A stretch of 53,814 nt of DNA from an uncultured Monoglobus sp. (lineage in GTDB: Bacteria; Bacillota; Clostridia; Monoglobales; Monoglobaceae): contig CANRHV010000012.1 of assembly GCA_947630505.1 (NCBI GenBank), forward strand, positions 1-53,814, in the 5' to 3' direction. The position numbers were made by a program, and so were the translations under genes. Below, piece after piece: positions 1 to 8,547 of the stretch. The notes beneath the pieces were generated by a model that had not been told where the DNA came from, did no database searches, and saw nothing but the letters and a program-made list of their open reading frames with translations. Each line of letters opens with the position of its first letter. Within the stretch, counting starts at the first letter, position 1.

Positions 1-26
1 TATGGAGTGATAAGAAAAAATTTAAC

Positions 27-71
27 ATGAGTAAACCCACGTAAAAACGTACTTTTCGGAGTTTTGCTCAT
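27..71. promoter_or_regulatory. Imperfect inverted repeat upstream of relB (putative antitoxin operator)
   Basis: ATGAGTAAA at 27-35 pairs with TTTGCTCAT at 63-71 with one mismatch. Between them lies a smaller ACGT-AAAA-ACGT repeat at 39-50. The element sits just before the relB ribosome binding site, where RelB-type antitoxins usually bind to repress their own operon. The operator role is inferred; the promoter lies partly outside the window. Confidence 0.4.
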
Positions 72-103
72 GGCTAATACTAATTTTAAAGGAGTTGATT
101 TTT

Positions 104-370
104 ATGGCATCGACAAATGTCACAATAAGAATGGACAAGGACTTAAAAAATCAGGCGGATGAATTGTTCTCGGTGCTCGGACTGAGTTTTTCCACGGCTG
201 TCGGCGTTTTCTGCCGCCAGGCGGTAATGCGCGGCAAGATCCCCTTTGAGCTTGCGGCCGAAAAGCCCAACCCCGAAACCCTCGCCGCGATCGACGATGT
301 GAACAACCACAGAAATCTCAGTAAGGCCTATGACGATATCGACGAGTTAATGAGGGATCTAAATGCTTAA
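104..370 (+). CDS. relB: RelB/DinJ-family antitoxin
   Basis: An 88-residue protein with the RelB/DinJ pattern: an N-terminal ribbon-helix-helix DNA-binding segment (about residues 4-45, with VTIRMDKDLK and GLSFSTAVGVFCRQAV), the PFEL turn, and an acidic C-terminal tail that would wrap the toxin. An upstream TTG at 95 is in frame, but ATG 104 is preferred because AAAGGAG at 88-94 lies 9 bases before it. The gene overlaps the following toxin by 8 bases, the usual translationally coupled arrangement. The antitoxin neutralises the toxin and, with it, represses the operon. Confidence 0.9.
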   Translation: MASTNVTIRMDKDLKNQADELFSVLGLSFSTAVGVFCRQAVMRGKIPFELAAEKPNPETLAAIDDVNNHRNLSKAYDDIDELMRDLNA

Positions 371-638
371 AGTAAGATTTTCAAACAAATTTAAAAAAGA
401 TTATAAACTGGCGGTCGTTAAACGCGGCTATGACCAAAATCTCTTTAGAGAAGTTGTTATGCTGCTGCGAGATCAGGCTCCCCTGCCGCAAAAATATCGC
501 GATCACGCTTTAAAAGGCGAATACGTCGGACATCGGGAATGTCATATAACTTCCGATTGGCTGTTGATCTATAAAATCGAACAGGATATATTGACGCTTA
601 CTTTGACACGTACCGGAACGCACAGCGACTTGTTTTAA
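363..638 (+). CDS. yafQ: YafQ-family mRNA interferase toxin
   Basis: A 91-residue RelE-superfamily toxin closest to YafQ, a ribosome-dependent endoribonuclease. The residues known to matter in the E. coli enzyme can be placed: His48, His61, Asp65-Trp66, Arg83, His87 and terminal Phe91, in the segments KYRDHALKGEY, HITSDWLLIYK and TRTGTHSDLF. The gene is complete and ends shortly before an ordinary intergenic region. Together with relB it forms a complete type II toxin-antitoxin module with no sign of decay. Confidence 0.92.
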   Translation: MLKVRFSNKFKKDYKLAVVKRGYDQNLFREVVMLLRDQAPLPQKYRDHALKGEYVGHRECHITSDWLLIYKIEQDILTLTLTRTGTHSDLF

Positions 639-677
639 ATTTTATCTGCTCCCATGAAAAAATTGCGGATTTGCGCC

Positions 678-706
678 TTGCGCGGACGGCGCGGCGGTGA
701 TATAAT
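678..706 (+). promoter_or_regulatory. Promoter of the family-9 pectate lyase gene
   Basis: -35 TTGCGC at 678-683, a 17-base spacer, and an extended -10 (TGATATAAT, with TATAAT at 701-706). The start codon follows about 38 bases later with a GGGGAG ribosome binding site at 730-735. Confidence 0.6.
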
Positions 707-743
707 TTAATTTGGAAATAAATAATATCGGGGAGATGTGTTT

Positions 744-3041
744 ATGAAACGTATGTTTTTAATAACAATTCTGTGTATCGCGCTGGTCGTTCCGGCGCTG
801 CCCGCGGCGGCGTATCCGCCCGACTCGGAATATAACGTGTCGGACATGGCGTCCGCCAACATAACCGCCGAAACGCCGATGGGAGATTTCACGATAATTC
901 CCGCCACCGACGGCGGCAGCGAGGTCGTCAAGATCGACGGCAGTAATAAGACCGGCTCGGTTACAAAGATCAAGTATACCAAGCGGCTCAAGACCGGCGC
1001 GACCGGCAGCTACACCAACCGCGCCGTGCGCTTCTCGACCGAGGGCCCCGCGGTGCTCTATCTTGACTGCGGCTCGGCCAACAGCAAAAACAGCCGCACC
1101 GGAAAAATTATCGACAGCAATAACAACGTTATTGAGTCGCAGGAAGTCAAGCCCGGCATGGCGTACTACAAATTTCTTGTGCAGGAGGCCGGAGACTACG
1201 CCTTTGTAAGTGAGGGCGGCGGAATCAACATATATTATCTGAAGCTGTCCTACGACCTGCCCGAGCCCGAGCCGGATTTTGAGGACTTAAAGCCCGTTGT
1301 CGGCGAGCAGCTGAGCGAGATATACACCGCGCCTCTGGCGCCCGCAAACGGAAAGGGCACCAAGGACGAGCCGATGAGCGTGGCCTCGGCGATCGCAAAC
1401 ATCGCGCCCGGCGGAGTTATATACTGCGAAGGCAGATATATGTTTAACGACTGCCTTTATATCCCGTTCGGCAACAACGGCGCGGAGGGCGCCGAAAAGC
1501 GCATAGAATGCCCCGACGGCGCTGTGTTTGACTTTTCATATGAGCCCTACGGCGGCAACGGCAGCGCCCGAGGCCTGCAGATGGACGGTAACTACTGGCA
1601 CATCAAAGGACTTGAAGTCTACATGGCCGCGGACAACGGATTTTTTGTGAGCGGCAAGCACAACACGCTCGAGCTGTGCCGCGCCAACGCCAACCGCGAC
1701 ACCGGAATACAGATCAGCCGCCGCGCCTCCAACCAATCGAAATTCGACGACTGGCCGAGCGACAATCTGATACTGAACTGCACGTCTTACAACAGCTTTG
1801 ACCCGGACACGGGTGAGAACGCCGACGGCTTTGCGGCCAAGCTGACCTGCGGAAACGGCAACGTGTTTGACGGCTGCATCGCCTACAACAACTGCGACGA
1901 CGGCTGGGACTGCTATACCAAGTCGGAGACCGGGCCGATCGGAACCCTGGTGTTCCGCAACTGCGTGTCGTTCCGCAACGGGCAGACCACCGACGGCGCT
2001 TTCACCGACAACAGCGACGGCAACGGCTTTAAGATGGGCGGCGCGAAAATAGCTGTCACCCACTACATGTACAACTGCGTTTCGTTTGAAAACGCCAACC
2101 ACGGCTTTACCGACAACTCGAACCCCGGCCCGATATATCTTTACAACTGCACCGCTTTTAACAACTCGCTCAAGGGCGGCACCAAAAAAAGCAATTTTGA
2201 CTTCGCCAGAGACAAAGAAAAATCAAACAACACGATTGAAAACTGCCTGTCCTACACATCGCAGAAAATCGCGGCGGACAAGTTTTTGGGCACGATAAAG
2301 AACTCGGTCGTGTATAACAACAGCAAGGGCCTGTATTACTACTACGAGGACTTTCCGCCGATCACCAATTGGAACGACAAGCTGGGCGAAGTTCTGCCCT
2401 CGGGCACAATGGACACCGTCTCGGAATCGACGTTTGTCTCGGTCGAGGCTCCGACTCTCGGCGCCGACGTCCACAAGCTCTGGAGAAACGAGGACGGCTC
2501 GATAAACCTCGGCGATTTCCTAAAAACAGCCGAAGGCACGGCGATTCGCGAAAAAAACATAGGCGCCGACCTCTCGGGTGCGCCGATCGAATATCCTTCC
2601 GCTTCGCCCGAGCCGAGCGCGGTTCCGTCCGGCGAGCCTAAACCTTCAAACTCGCCCGAACCGAGCGCGATTCCAACCAACGAGCCTCTGCCCTCGAACC
2701 CGCCCGAACCTAGCGCTGCGCCGAGTAATAAACCCGATTATGTTCTCAAAGCCGCTCCCGACGATGAAGTCAACGGCATGTTCAATGTGCGTTTTGAAAA
2801 CAACACCGACGCGCAGATCGAGCCGTATATAATAGCCGCCGCATATAAAATAATAGATGGAAACGAGCTGCTTGTGGATTTTGAGGACGAGATGATAACC
2901 GCCGACGGCGGCGCGGAGATTTTTAACATATCATTAAGCGGCGCCGCGAAAAACGGTGACTTTGACATAATCAGGATATTCGCCCTGAGCGGTTATGAAA
3001 ATCCGAGGCCGCTCACCGATCGCGTTGAAATAAATAAATAA
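744..3041 (+). CDS. Secreted pectate lyase, polysaccharide lyase family 9, multidomain
   Basis: A 765-residue exported enzyme expected to cleave polygalacturonate by calcium-dependent beta-elimination. Residues 1-23 are a signal peptide ending in PAAA. About 30-175 is a beta-rich, carbohydrate-binding-like domain. About 190-590 is a right-handed beta-helix with PL9 signatures: NADGFAAK, DDGWD and DGNGFKMGG. By comparison with Pel9A, the calcium ligands would be Asp361, Asp385, Asp386 and Asp389, and the catalytic base Lys430; the 24-residue spacing from Asp361 to Asp385 matches. A Pro/Ser/Glu linker with three imperfect EPSA repeats (about 610-660) leads to a C-terminal beta module of about 100 residues. 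ATG 744 is chosen over GTG 738 because of GGGGAG 8 bases upstream. It is a single-gene unit ended by the hairpin at 3061. Confidence 0.9.
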   Translation: MKRMFLITILCIALVVPALPAAAYPPDSEYNVSDMASANITAETPMGDFTIIPATDGGSEVVKIDGSNKTGSVTKIKYTKRLKTGATGSYTNRAVRFSTEGPAVLYLDCGSANSKNSRTGKIIDSNNNVIESQEVKPGMAYYKFLVQEAGDYAFVSEGGGINIYYLKLSYDLPEPEPDFEDLKPVVGEQLSEIYTAPLAPANGKGTKDEPMSVASAIANIAPGGVIYCEGRYMFNDCLYIPFGNNGAEGAEKRIECPDGAVFDFSYEPYGGNGSARGLQMDGNYWHIKGLEVYMAADNGFFVSGKHNTLELCRANANRDTGIQISRRASNQSKFDDWPSDNLILNCTSYNSFDPDTGENADGFAAKLTCGNGNVFDGCIAYNNCDDGWDCYTKSETGPIGTLVFRNCVSFRNGQTTDGAFTDNSDGNGFKMGGAKIAVTHYMYNCVSFENANHGFTDNSNPGPIYLYNCTAFNNSLKGGTKKSNFDFARDKEKSNNTIENCLSYTSQKIAADKFLGTIKNSVVYNNSKGLYYYYEDFPPITNWNDKLGEVLPSGTMDTVSESTFVSVEAPTLGADVHKLWRNEDGSINLGDFLKTAEGTAIREKNIGADLSGAPIEYPSASPEPSAVPSGEPKPSNSPEPSAIPTNEPLPSNPPEPSAAPSNKPDYVLKAAPDDEVNGMFNVRFENNTDAQIEPYIIAAAYKIIDGNELLVDFEDEMITADGGAEIFNISLSGAAKNGDFDIIRIFALSGYENPRPLTDRVEINK

Positions 3042-3060
3042 ATAAAAAGATAATACAAAA

Positions 3061-3087
3061 GGCATACCGAAAAATTTTCGGTATGCC
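3061..3087. terminator. Bidirectional terminator between the pectate lyase gene and the dap operon
   Basis: GGCATACCG and CGGTATGCC form a 9-base-pair stem extended by A4/T4. It has TTTTGTTTT on the plus side and A-rich sequence before it that gives T residues on the minus side. It sits between two convergent genes and can serve both. Confidence 0.85.
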
Positions 3088-3102
3088 GCTTTTGTTTTAT
3101 AA

Positions 3103-3558
3103 TCATTTTTCCAGTATCTTTTTGGCGGTCTCGACGTCTTTGATGTCTATCAGGCATGATATCTCGGTCTCGGCCGTGGTTATCAGCTTGACCCTTATAT
3201 CCTCCTCCGCCAAAAGCGTAAACAGCTGCGCCGCCACGCCCGCCTCGCTGCGCATTCCCTCGCCGCTGAGCAGGATTTTTGTGTTGTTGCCGTTTATGTC
3301 GGCCGAAACCTTAGGCGACAGCGATTTGAACTTGCCCGTGAGACCGATCACCGCGGCCAGGTCGTCCTCGGACAAAGTGAACGACAGGTTGATGCTGTCC
3401 TTATAGGGCGCGGTCTGGCTTATCATGTCGATGCTTATGCCGTTTTCCGCGATTATTTCCAAAATGCGGGCCACGCTGCTCGGGTCGTTGGGAACGTTGT
3501 TGAGCGTCACGATAGCGATGCCCGAGAAAAATTTAATGTCTGTGATGGTTTTTATCAT
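3103..3558 (-). CDS. Stand-alone tandem ACT-domain protein, aspartokinase regulatory type
   Basis: A 151-residue protein consisting only of two ACT domains. They match the C-terminal regulatory half of aspartokinase: NVPNDPSSVARILEIIAENGISIDMISQ in the first, ILLSGEGMRSEAGVAAQLF and ITTAETEISCLID in the second. There is no kinase domain and none is encoded nearby. It is the last gene of the asd-dapA-dapB operon, with an AGGAGG site 7 bases before the ATG and a 16-base gap after dapB. It probably binds an amino acid (lysine or threonine) and regulates an enzyme of this pathway, perhaps like the small beta subunit of aspartokinase II. The partner is not shown by the sequence. Confidence 0.8.
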   Translation of the reverse strand: MIKTITDIKFFSGIAIVTLNNVPNDPSSVARILEIIAENGISIDMISQTAPYKDSINLSFTLSEDDLAAVIGLTGKFKSLSPKVSADINGNNTKILLSGEGMRSEAGVAAQLFTLLAEEDIRVKLITTAETEISCLIDIKDVETAKKILEK

Positions 3559-3574
3559 AATATAACCTCCTGAA

Positions 3575-4333
3575 TTAAGAGTTTTTGATCAGATCCTTCA
3601 TGCTGTACATGCCGGCGGGCTTGCCCTTCATAAAGGCGGCCGCCTTGACGGCTCCCACCGCGAACACCTCTTTTGACGCGGCCGAGTGCTTAAGCTCGAT
3701 CACCTCGTCGGTGCCCGCGAATATCACGTCATGCTCGCCGACAATTGTTCCGCCGCGCACCGCATGGAGGCCGATCTCGGTCTTGCCTCTCTTTTGGCGC
3801 ACCGAATGACGGTCGTAGACATACTCGGGACTCATGCTCACTGATTCAGATATCGCGTCGGCTATGGCCAGCGCGGTGCCGCTGGGCGCGTCCAGCTTTT
3901 GGTTATGGTGCTTTTCTATGATCTCGATATCAAAGTTGTTTTCAAGCAGCCGCGCCGCCTTGCATGCCAAGTCGATCAAAAGATTGATGCCGATCGACAT
4001 GTTTGCCGAAAAGAATATGGGCGCCGACTTTGCCGCCTCGGCCATTTTAGACTTCTGACCGTCGCTGAGACCTGTGGTGCAGATGACCGCGGGAGTGTTT
4101 GTGCTGACCGCGCAGTCAATTATCCCGTCGAACGCCGACGGGTGGGAGAAGTCTATAATAACGTCAAACTCCTCTTTGACCTCGCTTGGTTTAGCATAGA
4201 TCGGGAACTTTTCGCTGCCGTCGGTATGTATGTCGCATCCGGCCGTGATCTCAACGCCGGAGGTTTTCTCGCAGACTCTCGCCACGGCTTTTCCCATGTG
4301 GCCGCCCGCTCCGCTAAGTAAAATCTTTGTCAT
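3575..4333 (-). CDS. dapB: 4-hydroxy-tetrahydrodipicolinate reductase
   Basis: A 252-residue NAD(P)H-dependent reductase of the diaminopimelate/lysine pathway. The N-terminal Rossmann motif GAGGHMGKAV, the SHPS segment, and the active-site block EKHHNQKLDAPSGTA (the catalytic His-His and Lys of DapB) are all present, and the length is typical. A GTG at 4342 is possible, but ATG 4333 follows GGGGTGA at a better distance. It lies 17 bases after dapA and 16 before the ACT gene, so it is surely cotranscribed with them. Confidence 0.95.
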   Translation of the reverse strand: MTKILLSGAGGHMGKAVARVCEKTSGVEITAGCDIHTDGSEKFPIYAKPSEVKEEFDVIIDFSHPSAFDGIIDCAVSTNTPAVICTTGLSDGQKSKMAEAAKSAPIFFSANMSIGINLLIDLACKAARLLENNFDIEIIEKHHNQKLDAPSGTALAIADAISESVSMSPEYVYDRHSVRQKRGKTEIGLHAVRGGTIVGEHDVIFAGTDEVIELKHSAASKEVFAVGAVKAAAFMKGKPAGMYSMKDLIKNS

Positions 4334-4350
4334 TTGTATCACCCCGGGAA

Positions 4351-5244
4351 TTAATTTAATTTGCAGCTGACGCCCATGCTGTCAAGCGCCTCTTTAAGAA
4401 TCTCCTTGTTGCCTTCATCCATATCGCATAGCGGCATTCTGAGGGGTCCCGCGCCGTAGCCCAGCATATTCATGGCGGTCTTTATCGGAATGGGATTTAC
4501 CTCGATGAACAGCTTGTGTATCAGATCAAGATGCTTTAAAAACAGCTCTCTGGATTTTTCGAGCTCGCCGCTCTCAAACAGGGCGCATATGTCGTGGGTC
4601 TCCTTGGGCAGGATGTTGGCGAGGACAGAAATAACGCCCTTGCCTCCGAGCGACATAACCGGAACGATTATATCGTCGTTGCCCGCGTAGATGTTAAGAT
4701 CGGTCTCGGCTGCCACCTCGGCCACAAACGCCAGGTCGCCGGTGGCTTCCTTTATGGCGTTGACATTGGGCAACTGCGCCAGCTTTTTGAGCGTCTCGAT
4801 CTTGAATCCGAGACCGCCCGTTCTGCTCGGGATATTGTAAAGTATTATCGGGAGCTTAACGCTTTCGGCTATCAGCTTTGTGTGTGCGTAAAGTCCTTTC
4901 TGGGTCGTTTTGTTATAATACGGAGTGACGATAAGAAGTCCGTCGGCGCCCACGCTCTCGGCGTATTTGCTCAACTCGACCGCGTGAGCCGTGTCGTTGC
5001 TGCCGGTGCCGGCGATAACCGTAATCCTGCCCGCCGCTTTCTCGACCGTGTAGCGTATGACCTCCTTATGCTCATCATCGGGCATTGTGGCCGACTCGCC
5101 CGTGGTGCCGCACACTATGATCGCGTCGGTCCCGAGAGCGACGTGCATCTCGATCAGCTCGCCCATCTTGTCGTAATTAACTCCGTTTTCGGTGAACGGC
5201 GTGATTATCGCCACGCCGCTGCCGGTGAAAATAGGCTCTTTCAT
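4351..5244 (-). CDS. dapA: 4-hydroxy-tetrahydrodipicolinate synthase
   Basis: A 297-residue TIM-barrel aldolase that condenses pyruvate with aspartate semialdehyde. The Schiff-base lysine is Lys165 (NAIKEATGD) and the catalytic Tyr is Tyr136 (LYNIPSRTG); the N-terminal GTTGES loop is also present. The ATG at 5244 follows AAAGGA. An upstream extension in the same frame has no ribosome binding site and runs into the end of asd. The gene is second in the operon, directly after asd, whose product is its substrate. Confidence 0.95.
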   Translation of the reverse strand: MKEPIFTGSGVAIITPFTENGVNYDKMGELIEMHVALGTDAIIVCGTTGESATMPDDEHKEVIRYTVEKAAGRITVIAGTGSNDTAHAVELSKYAESVGADGLLIVTPYYNKTTQKGLYAHTKLIAESVKLPIILYNIPSRTGGLGFKIETLKKLAQLPNVNAIKEATGDLAFVAEVAAETDLNIYAGNDDIIVPVMSLGGKGVISVLANILPKETHDICALFESGELEKSRELFLKHLDLIHKLFIEVNPIPIKTAMNMLGYGAGPLRMPLCDMDEGNKEILKEALDSMGVSCKLN

Positions 5245-5290
5245 ATACGAAAATCCTTTCTTATTATATAATATATCAGTCAAAAATATA

Positions 5291-6391
5291 TCAATCCAAA
5301 TAACCTTTGGCGGCAAGCAGCTCCGCCATGAGCACCGCTCCGCCGGCCGCGCCGCGCAGAGTGTTGTGGCTCATCGAAACCATCTTGTAGTCATACTGCG
5401 CCGACTCTCTCAGTCTGCCGCAGGATACGGCCATTCCGCCGTCTATCTCTCGCGCCTCTTTGATCTGAGGCATATCGGGATTATCTTTTTCCGTGTACAC
5501 ATATATGAAGCGCTTGGGGGCGTGGGGCAATTTAAGCTTCTGCGGCTCGCCCTCAAACTCTCTCCACATGTTCTCGATCTCCTCGACCGAGGGCTTGTTT
5601 GCGCTGTCTTTGAAACTGAAGAATATCGCGGCCGTGTGACCGTCCGAAACGGGAACTCTGTAGGTCTGGCACTCGATGCTCAGCTTATCCGACGGCACTA
5701 TCTCGCCGTCCTTTATCTCGCCCATTATCTTGTTGGGCTCGACCTCCGACTTCATTTCCTCTCCGCCAATATAGGGGATCAGGTTGTCTACCATCTCGGG
5801 CCAGCTCTCAAACGTCTTGCCCGCGCCCGATATCGCCTGATAGGTGGTGACGAGCGCCTTATCGATCGGGTATTTCTCGTTTATGACCGCCAGAGCGGGC
5901 AGATACGACTGCAGCGAGCAGTTTGACTTGACCGCAATAAAGCCGCGCTTGGTGCCCAGACGCTTTTTCTGCGCCTCTATTATCTCGAGGTGCTGCGGAT
6001 TGATCTCGGGAATGATCATCGGCACATCGGGAGTATGGCGGTGAGCCGAGTTGTTTGAGACAACCGGGCACTCGGCCTTGGCGTATTTTTCCTCAAGCGC
6101 CTTGATCTCGTCCTTTTTCATATCGACCGCGCAGAACACGAAGTCGACCTGCTCGGCGATCTTTTCAACGTCCGCCGCCGCGTCGTACACGACCATGTCG
6201 CGCACCGACTCGGGGATCTCAACGGGCATTGACCAGCGTTTTCCGACCGCCTCGGTATACTTTTTGCCGGCGCTTCTCGGCGAGGCGGCCAGCAGCTTTA
6301 TATTAAACCAGGGATGGTTATAAAGCAGGGTTATGAACCGCTGCCCCACCATTCCCGTGGCTCCGATAATTCCAACGTTAAACTGTTTCAA
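5291..6391 (-). CDS. asd: Aspartate-semialdehyde dehydrogenase, archaeal/fungal-type subfamily
   Basis: A 366-residue NADPH-dependent dehydrogenase that makes L-aspartate 4-semialdehyde, the branch-point precursor of lysine, threonine and methionine. [13 protein letters not shown] (about residues 8-20) is the nucleotide site and Cys158 in KSNCSLQSY is the active-site thiol. The overall pattern ([33 protein letters not shown]) belongs to the long archaeal/fungal branch rather than the E. coli type. Translation appears to start at a TTG, 10 bases after GGAGG; no ATG is available nearby. It is the first gene of the operon, with a consensus promoter 36-64 bases upstream. Confidence 0.93.
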   Translation of the reverse strand: MKQFNVGIIGATGMVGQRFITLLYNHPWFNIKLLAASPRSAGKKYTEAVGKRWSMPVEIPESVRDMVVYDAAADVEKIAEQVDFVFCAVDMKKDEIKALEEKYAKAECPVVSNNSAHRHTPDVPMIIPEINPQHLEIIEAQKKRLGTKRGFIAVKSNCSLQSYLPALAVINEKYPIDKALVTTYQAISGAGKTFESWPEMVDNLIPYIGGEEMKSEVEPNKIMGEIKDGEIVPSDKLSIECQTYRVPVSDGHTAAIFFSFKDSANKPSVEEIENMWREFEGEPQKLKLPHAPKRFIYVYTEKDNPDMPQIKEAREIDGGMAVSCGRLRESAQYDYKMVSMSHNTLRGAAGGAVLMAELLAAKGYLD

Positions 6392-6426
6392 AACTTATAT
6401 TCCTCCTTGAATCATTCGTATATATA

Positions 6427-6455
6427 ATTATATGACATTATCCTTATTATGTCAA
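6427..6455 (-). promoter_or_regulatory. Consensus promoter of the asd-dapA-dapB-ACT operon with an inverted repeat
   Basis: Read on the minus strand: TTGACA (6450-6455), 17 bases, TATAAT (6427-6432). TGACAT at 6433-6438 and ATGTCA at 6449-6454 form an inverted repeat that covers the -35 box and spacer, so it could be an operator. The 3' half shares a 16-base sequence with the galE promoter. Confidence 0.8.
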
Positions 6456-6574
6456 ATGGTTTTTTCGCCTCGGGTGTAAATTTTTGAGAGCCCGCGGGCG
6501 CGGTTTTTATACATTATATTGTAAAGCAAGTCTCGCGGGGCGGAAAAATATTGCAAAATTTTTTTAAAAAACTC

Positions 6575-6603
6575 TTGCAATCTTTAAAATATAGTGGTAT
6601 AAT
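6575..6603 (+). promoter_or_regulatory. Promoter of rpsT
   Basis: TTGCAA at 6575-6580, a 17-base spacer, and TATAAT at 6598-6603. An A/T-tract (6558-6572) just upstream could act as an UP element. Confidence 0.8.
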
Positions 6604-6653
6604 ACCAGTTACTGATGTAAAAATCAAATTGAAATTTGTCTGGAGGTGAAAAA

Positions 6654-6914
6654 ATGCCTAACATTAAATCAGCTAAAAAAAGAGTTAAGGTTATCGCGAC
6701 AAAGACTCTCAGAAATAAAATGAACAAGTCTCAGCTCAAGACCGCTGTCAAGAAGTTTGAGGATTCTTTGAAGCAGGGCAAGGACGCTGCCTCCGAAGCT
6801 TATAAAGCGGTTGTTAAAAAGACTGACCAGGCCGTGGCTAAGGGTATTCTGCACAAGAACACCGCCGCCCGCAGAAAGAGTCAGTACGCAAACATGATGA
6901 ACAAGCTCTCGTAG
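6654..6914 (+). CDS. rpsT: 30S ribosomal protein S20
   Basis: An 86-residue, Lys-rich helical protein that binds 16S rRNA in the body of the small subunit. The start MPNIKSAKKRVKV and the later segment KGILHKNTAARRKSQYANMMNKL are typical of S20, and the length is normal. ATG 6654 follows GGAGGTG closely. It is monocistronic: its own promoter at 6575 and a strong terminator at 7023. Confidence 0.97.
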   Translation: MPNIKSAKKRVKVIATKTLRNKMNKSQLKTAVKKFEDSLKQGKDAASEAYKAVVKKTDQAVAKGILHKNTAARRKSQYANMMNKLS

Positions 6915-7022
6915 CTTAAACCCCCGCGGCGGGGCAAACGCCGCTAATAATTCGACTTCACGCCCGCGTTGCGAAAAGCGCGGTATCTGACACTTGAAGT
7001 CATCACAAACTCTACAAACACG

Positions 7023-7045
7023 GAGCAGCGCCGCTGCTCTTTTTT
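7023..7045 (+). terminator. Terminator of rpsT
   Basis: GAGCAGCG (7023-7030) and CGCTGCTC (7032-7039) form an 8-base-pair stem followed directly by six T residues. It ends about 110 bases after the rpsT stop codon; the intervening leader-like sequence contains additional hairpins (6954-7001). Confidence 0.85.
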
Positions 7046-7058
7046 CTTATATAAAACC

Positions 7059-7087
7059 TTGAAATATATATCGAATTATGTTATAAT
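7059..7087 (+). promoter_or_regulatory. Promoter of the nitroreductase-lipoprotein pair
   Basis: TTGAAA at 7059-7064, a 17-base spacer, and TATAAT at 7082-7087. The nitroreductase start follows about 33 bases downstream. Confidence 0.75.
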
Positions 7088-7119
7088 TATTATATATATT
7101 CTGAAACGGAGTGATAAAT

Positions 7120-7641
7120 GTGAACGAAACAATCAAAACAATTATCTCCCGCCGCAGCATTCGCAAGTTTAAGCCCGACCCGATAGAGAAGGACAAGCTT
7201 GACGCGATACTTGAGGCGGGGACCTACGCGCCGACCGCGATGGGCAGACAGGCGCCCGTCATGGTGGTCGTGACCGACCCCGAGATGATCGACAAAATGG
7301 AAAAGATCAACGCGAGCTTTACCGCGAATGAGCATCCGTTTTACGGCGCCAAAACCGTTATCGTGGTTCTGGCGGACACGCGCCTTTCGGGAAACAACGC
7401 GATGCAGGACGGCAGTCTGGTTATGGGCAATTTGATGCTGGCCGCGCACTCGCTGGGCGTTGACTCATGCTGGATCAACCGCGCCACCGAGACTTTCAAA
7501 ACGCCCGAGGGCATTGAGATGCTCAAAAAGTGGGGGCTTGACGAAAACTTCGTCGGCGTCGGCAACTGCGTTCTGGGCTATCGCGACTGCGATTATCCGG
7601 AGCCGAAGCCGCGCAAGGAAAATTATATAATTTGGGACTAA
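7120..7641 (+). CDS. Nitroreductase-family FMN protein
   Basis: A 173-residue protein of the nitroreductase family, which reduces nitro-compounds, quinones or similar substrates with NAD(P)H and FMN. The FMN phosphate-binding start is SRRSIRKFKPDPI; YAPTAMGRQAP, GSLVMGNLMLAAHSLGVDSCWI and the C-terminal GYRD fit the family. The C-terminus PKPRKENYIIWD is common in Clostridia members. GTG 7120 is preferred to GTG 7111, because GGAGTG at 7108-7113 would be its binding site. It lies 20 bases before a lipoprotein gene. The physiological substrate is not evident. Confidence 0.87.
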   Translation: MNETIKTIISRRSIRKFKPDPIEKDKLDAILEAGTYAPTAMGRQAPVMVVVTDPEMIDKMEKINASFTANEHPFYGAKTVIVVLADTRLSGNNAMQDGSLVMGNLMLAAHSLGVDSCWINRATETFKTPEGIEMLKKWGLDENFVGVGNCVLGYRDCDYPEPKPRKENYIIWD

Positions 7642-7661
7642 AACCCTATGGAGGTCATGTT

Positions 7662-8465
7662 ATGAAATTAAAATTGATTTTAAAAACCGCCGCGCTTGTT
7701 ATGGCGGCGGTCGTGGCGGCGGCGTCTCTCAGCGGCTGCGGAGTTTCGAAGTCGGAATTCAACAGCCTGAAGGAGCGCGTCGCGGCGCTTGAGGATATGT
7801 ACGGCACGGATATTCCCGAAACCGCATCATCGGGATCAAGCAGAGCTTCAAAGGCCACCCCGAGACCCACCGAGGAACCCGAACGCGACGACAGAAGCTC
7901 CGACGAGAACAACAAGAGCAGCGAGAAATTTGATTCCGACACCGTGGGCGAGGATATTGATGTAATCGAGTATGATTATCTGGACAACGACGGCAAAAAG
8001 TTCGCGTTTTTCGTGTTTGACAACGATTCGGACTACGACGTTGACGCCGATATTTCAATCGAATGCAGAGGCTCAAATGATAGAAATCTCGGCAAGGACA
8101 GCAAGACCCTCAAAAATCTTGAAAGCGGCCAGCGCAGCTATGTCGGATTTGAGCTGGACGAGGATACCGAGACTATCGTTCGCACCGTTAATTATAACGA
8201 AAGCCGCCTCCGCGGCACGCGTTTGAGCGATATCGGCGCGAGAGCCGCCAGAGCGCAGGGCGGCGTTAATCTGACCGTCACAAACAACGGAGCCGACGAT
8301 GCCGACGACCTTAAATATCTTGTGATATTTTTTGACGGCAGCAGCATGGTCGGCTTTGACTCAAACAATTTGCCGAACCTGAAAGCCGGCGAAAATGTGA
8401 CCCTGCCCTCTGTCTGCTACGAGGATTTCGACCGCGCCGACGTGTTTATCGCGGTTACCGATTAA
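7662..8465 (+). CDS. Putative lipoprotein with coiled-coil stalk, function unknown
   Basis: A 267-residue protein with a lipoprotein signal: a basic N-terminus, a hydrophobic run, and the lipobox LSGC with Cys26. A short coiled coil (SLKERVAALEDMY) and a Ser/Pro/Glu/Asp-rich spacer (about 45-95) lead to a C-terminal region of about 170 residues with repeated beta-like, FxxF/NDSDYDVD elements resembling the FxLyD-type domains of extracellular proteins. GGAGGT at 7650-7655 sets the ATG. The nitroreductase gene is immediately upstream. I do not recognise the specific family. Confidence 0.75.
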   Translation: MKLKLILKTAALVMAAVVAAASLSGCGVSKSEFNSLKERVAALEDMYGTDIPETASSGSSRASKATPRPTEEPERDDRSSDENNKSSEKFDSDTVGEDIDVIEYDYLDNDGKKFAFFVFDNDSDYDVDADISIECRGSNDRNLGKDSKTLKNLESGQRSYVGFELDEDTETIVRTVNYNESRLRGTRLSDIGARAARAQGGVNLTVTNNGADDADDLKYLVIFFDGSSMVGFDSNNLPNLKAGENVTLPSVCYEDFDRADVFIAVTD

Positions 8466-8483
8466 GAAATAACATATCAAAAA

Positions 8484-8507
8484 GGCTCCCGAAATTGGGA
8501 GCCTTTT
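8484..8507. terminator. Bidirectional terminator
   Basis: GGCTCCC (8484-8490) pairs with GGGAGCC (8497-8503), followed by TTTT on the plus side and preceded by AAAAA, which gives T residues on the minus side. It lies between the convergent lipoprotein and giant surface-protein genes. Confidence 0.85.
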
Positions 8508-8547
8508 GCGTTTTATTTGCATTTTAATTGGGAAGAATTAATTGTTT

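Noticed and set aside
6392-6653. Lysine riboswitch or T-box before the asd-dap operon
   Set aside because: Only about 30 bases lie between the consensus promoter and the start codon; no room for either, and no T-box sequence was seen.
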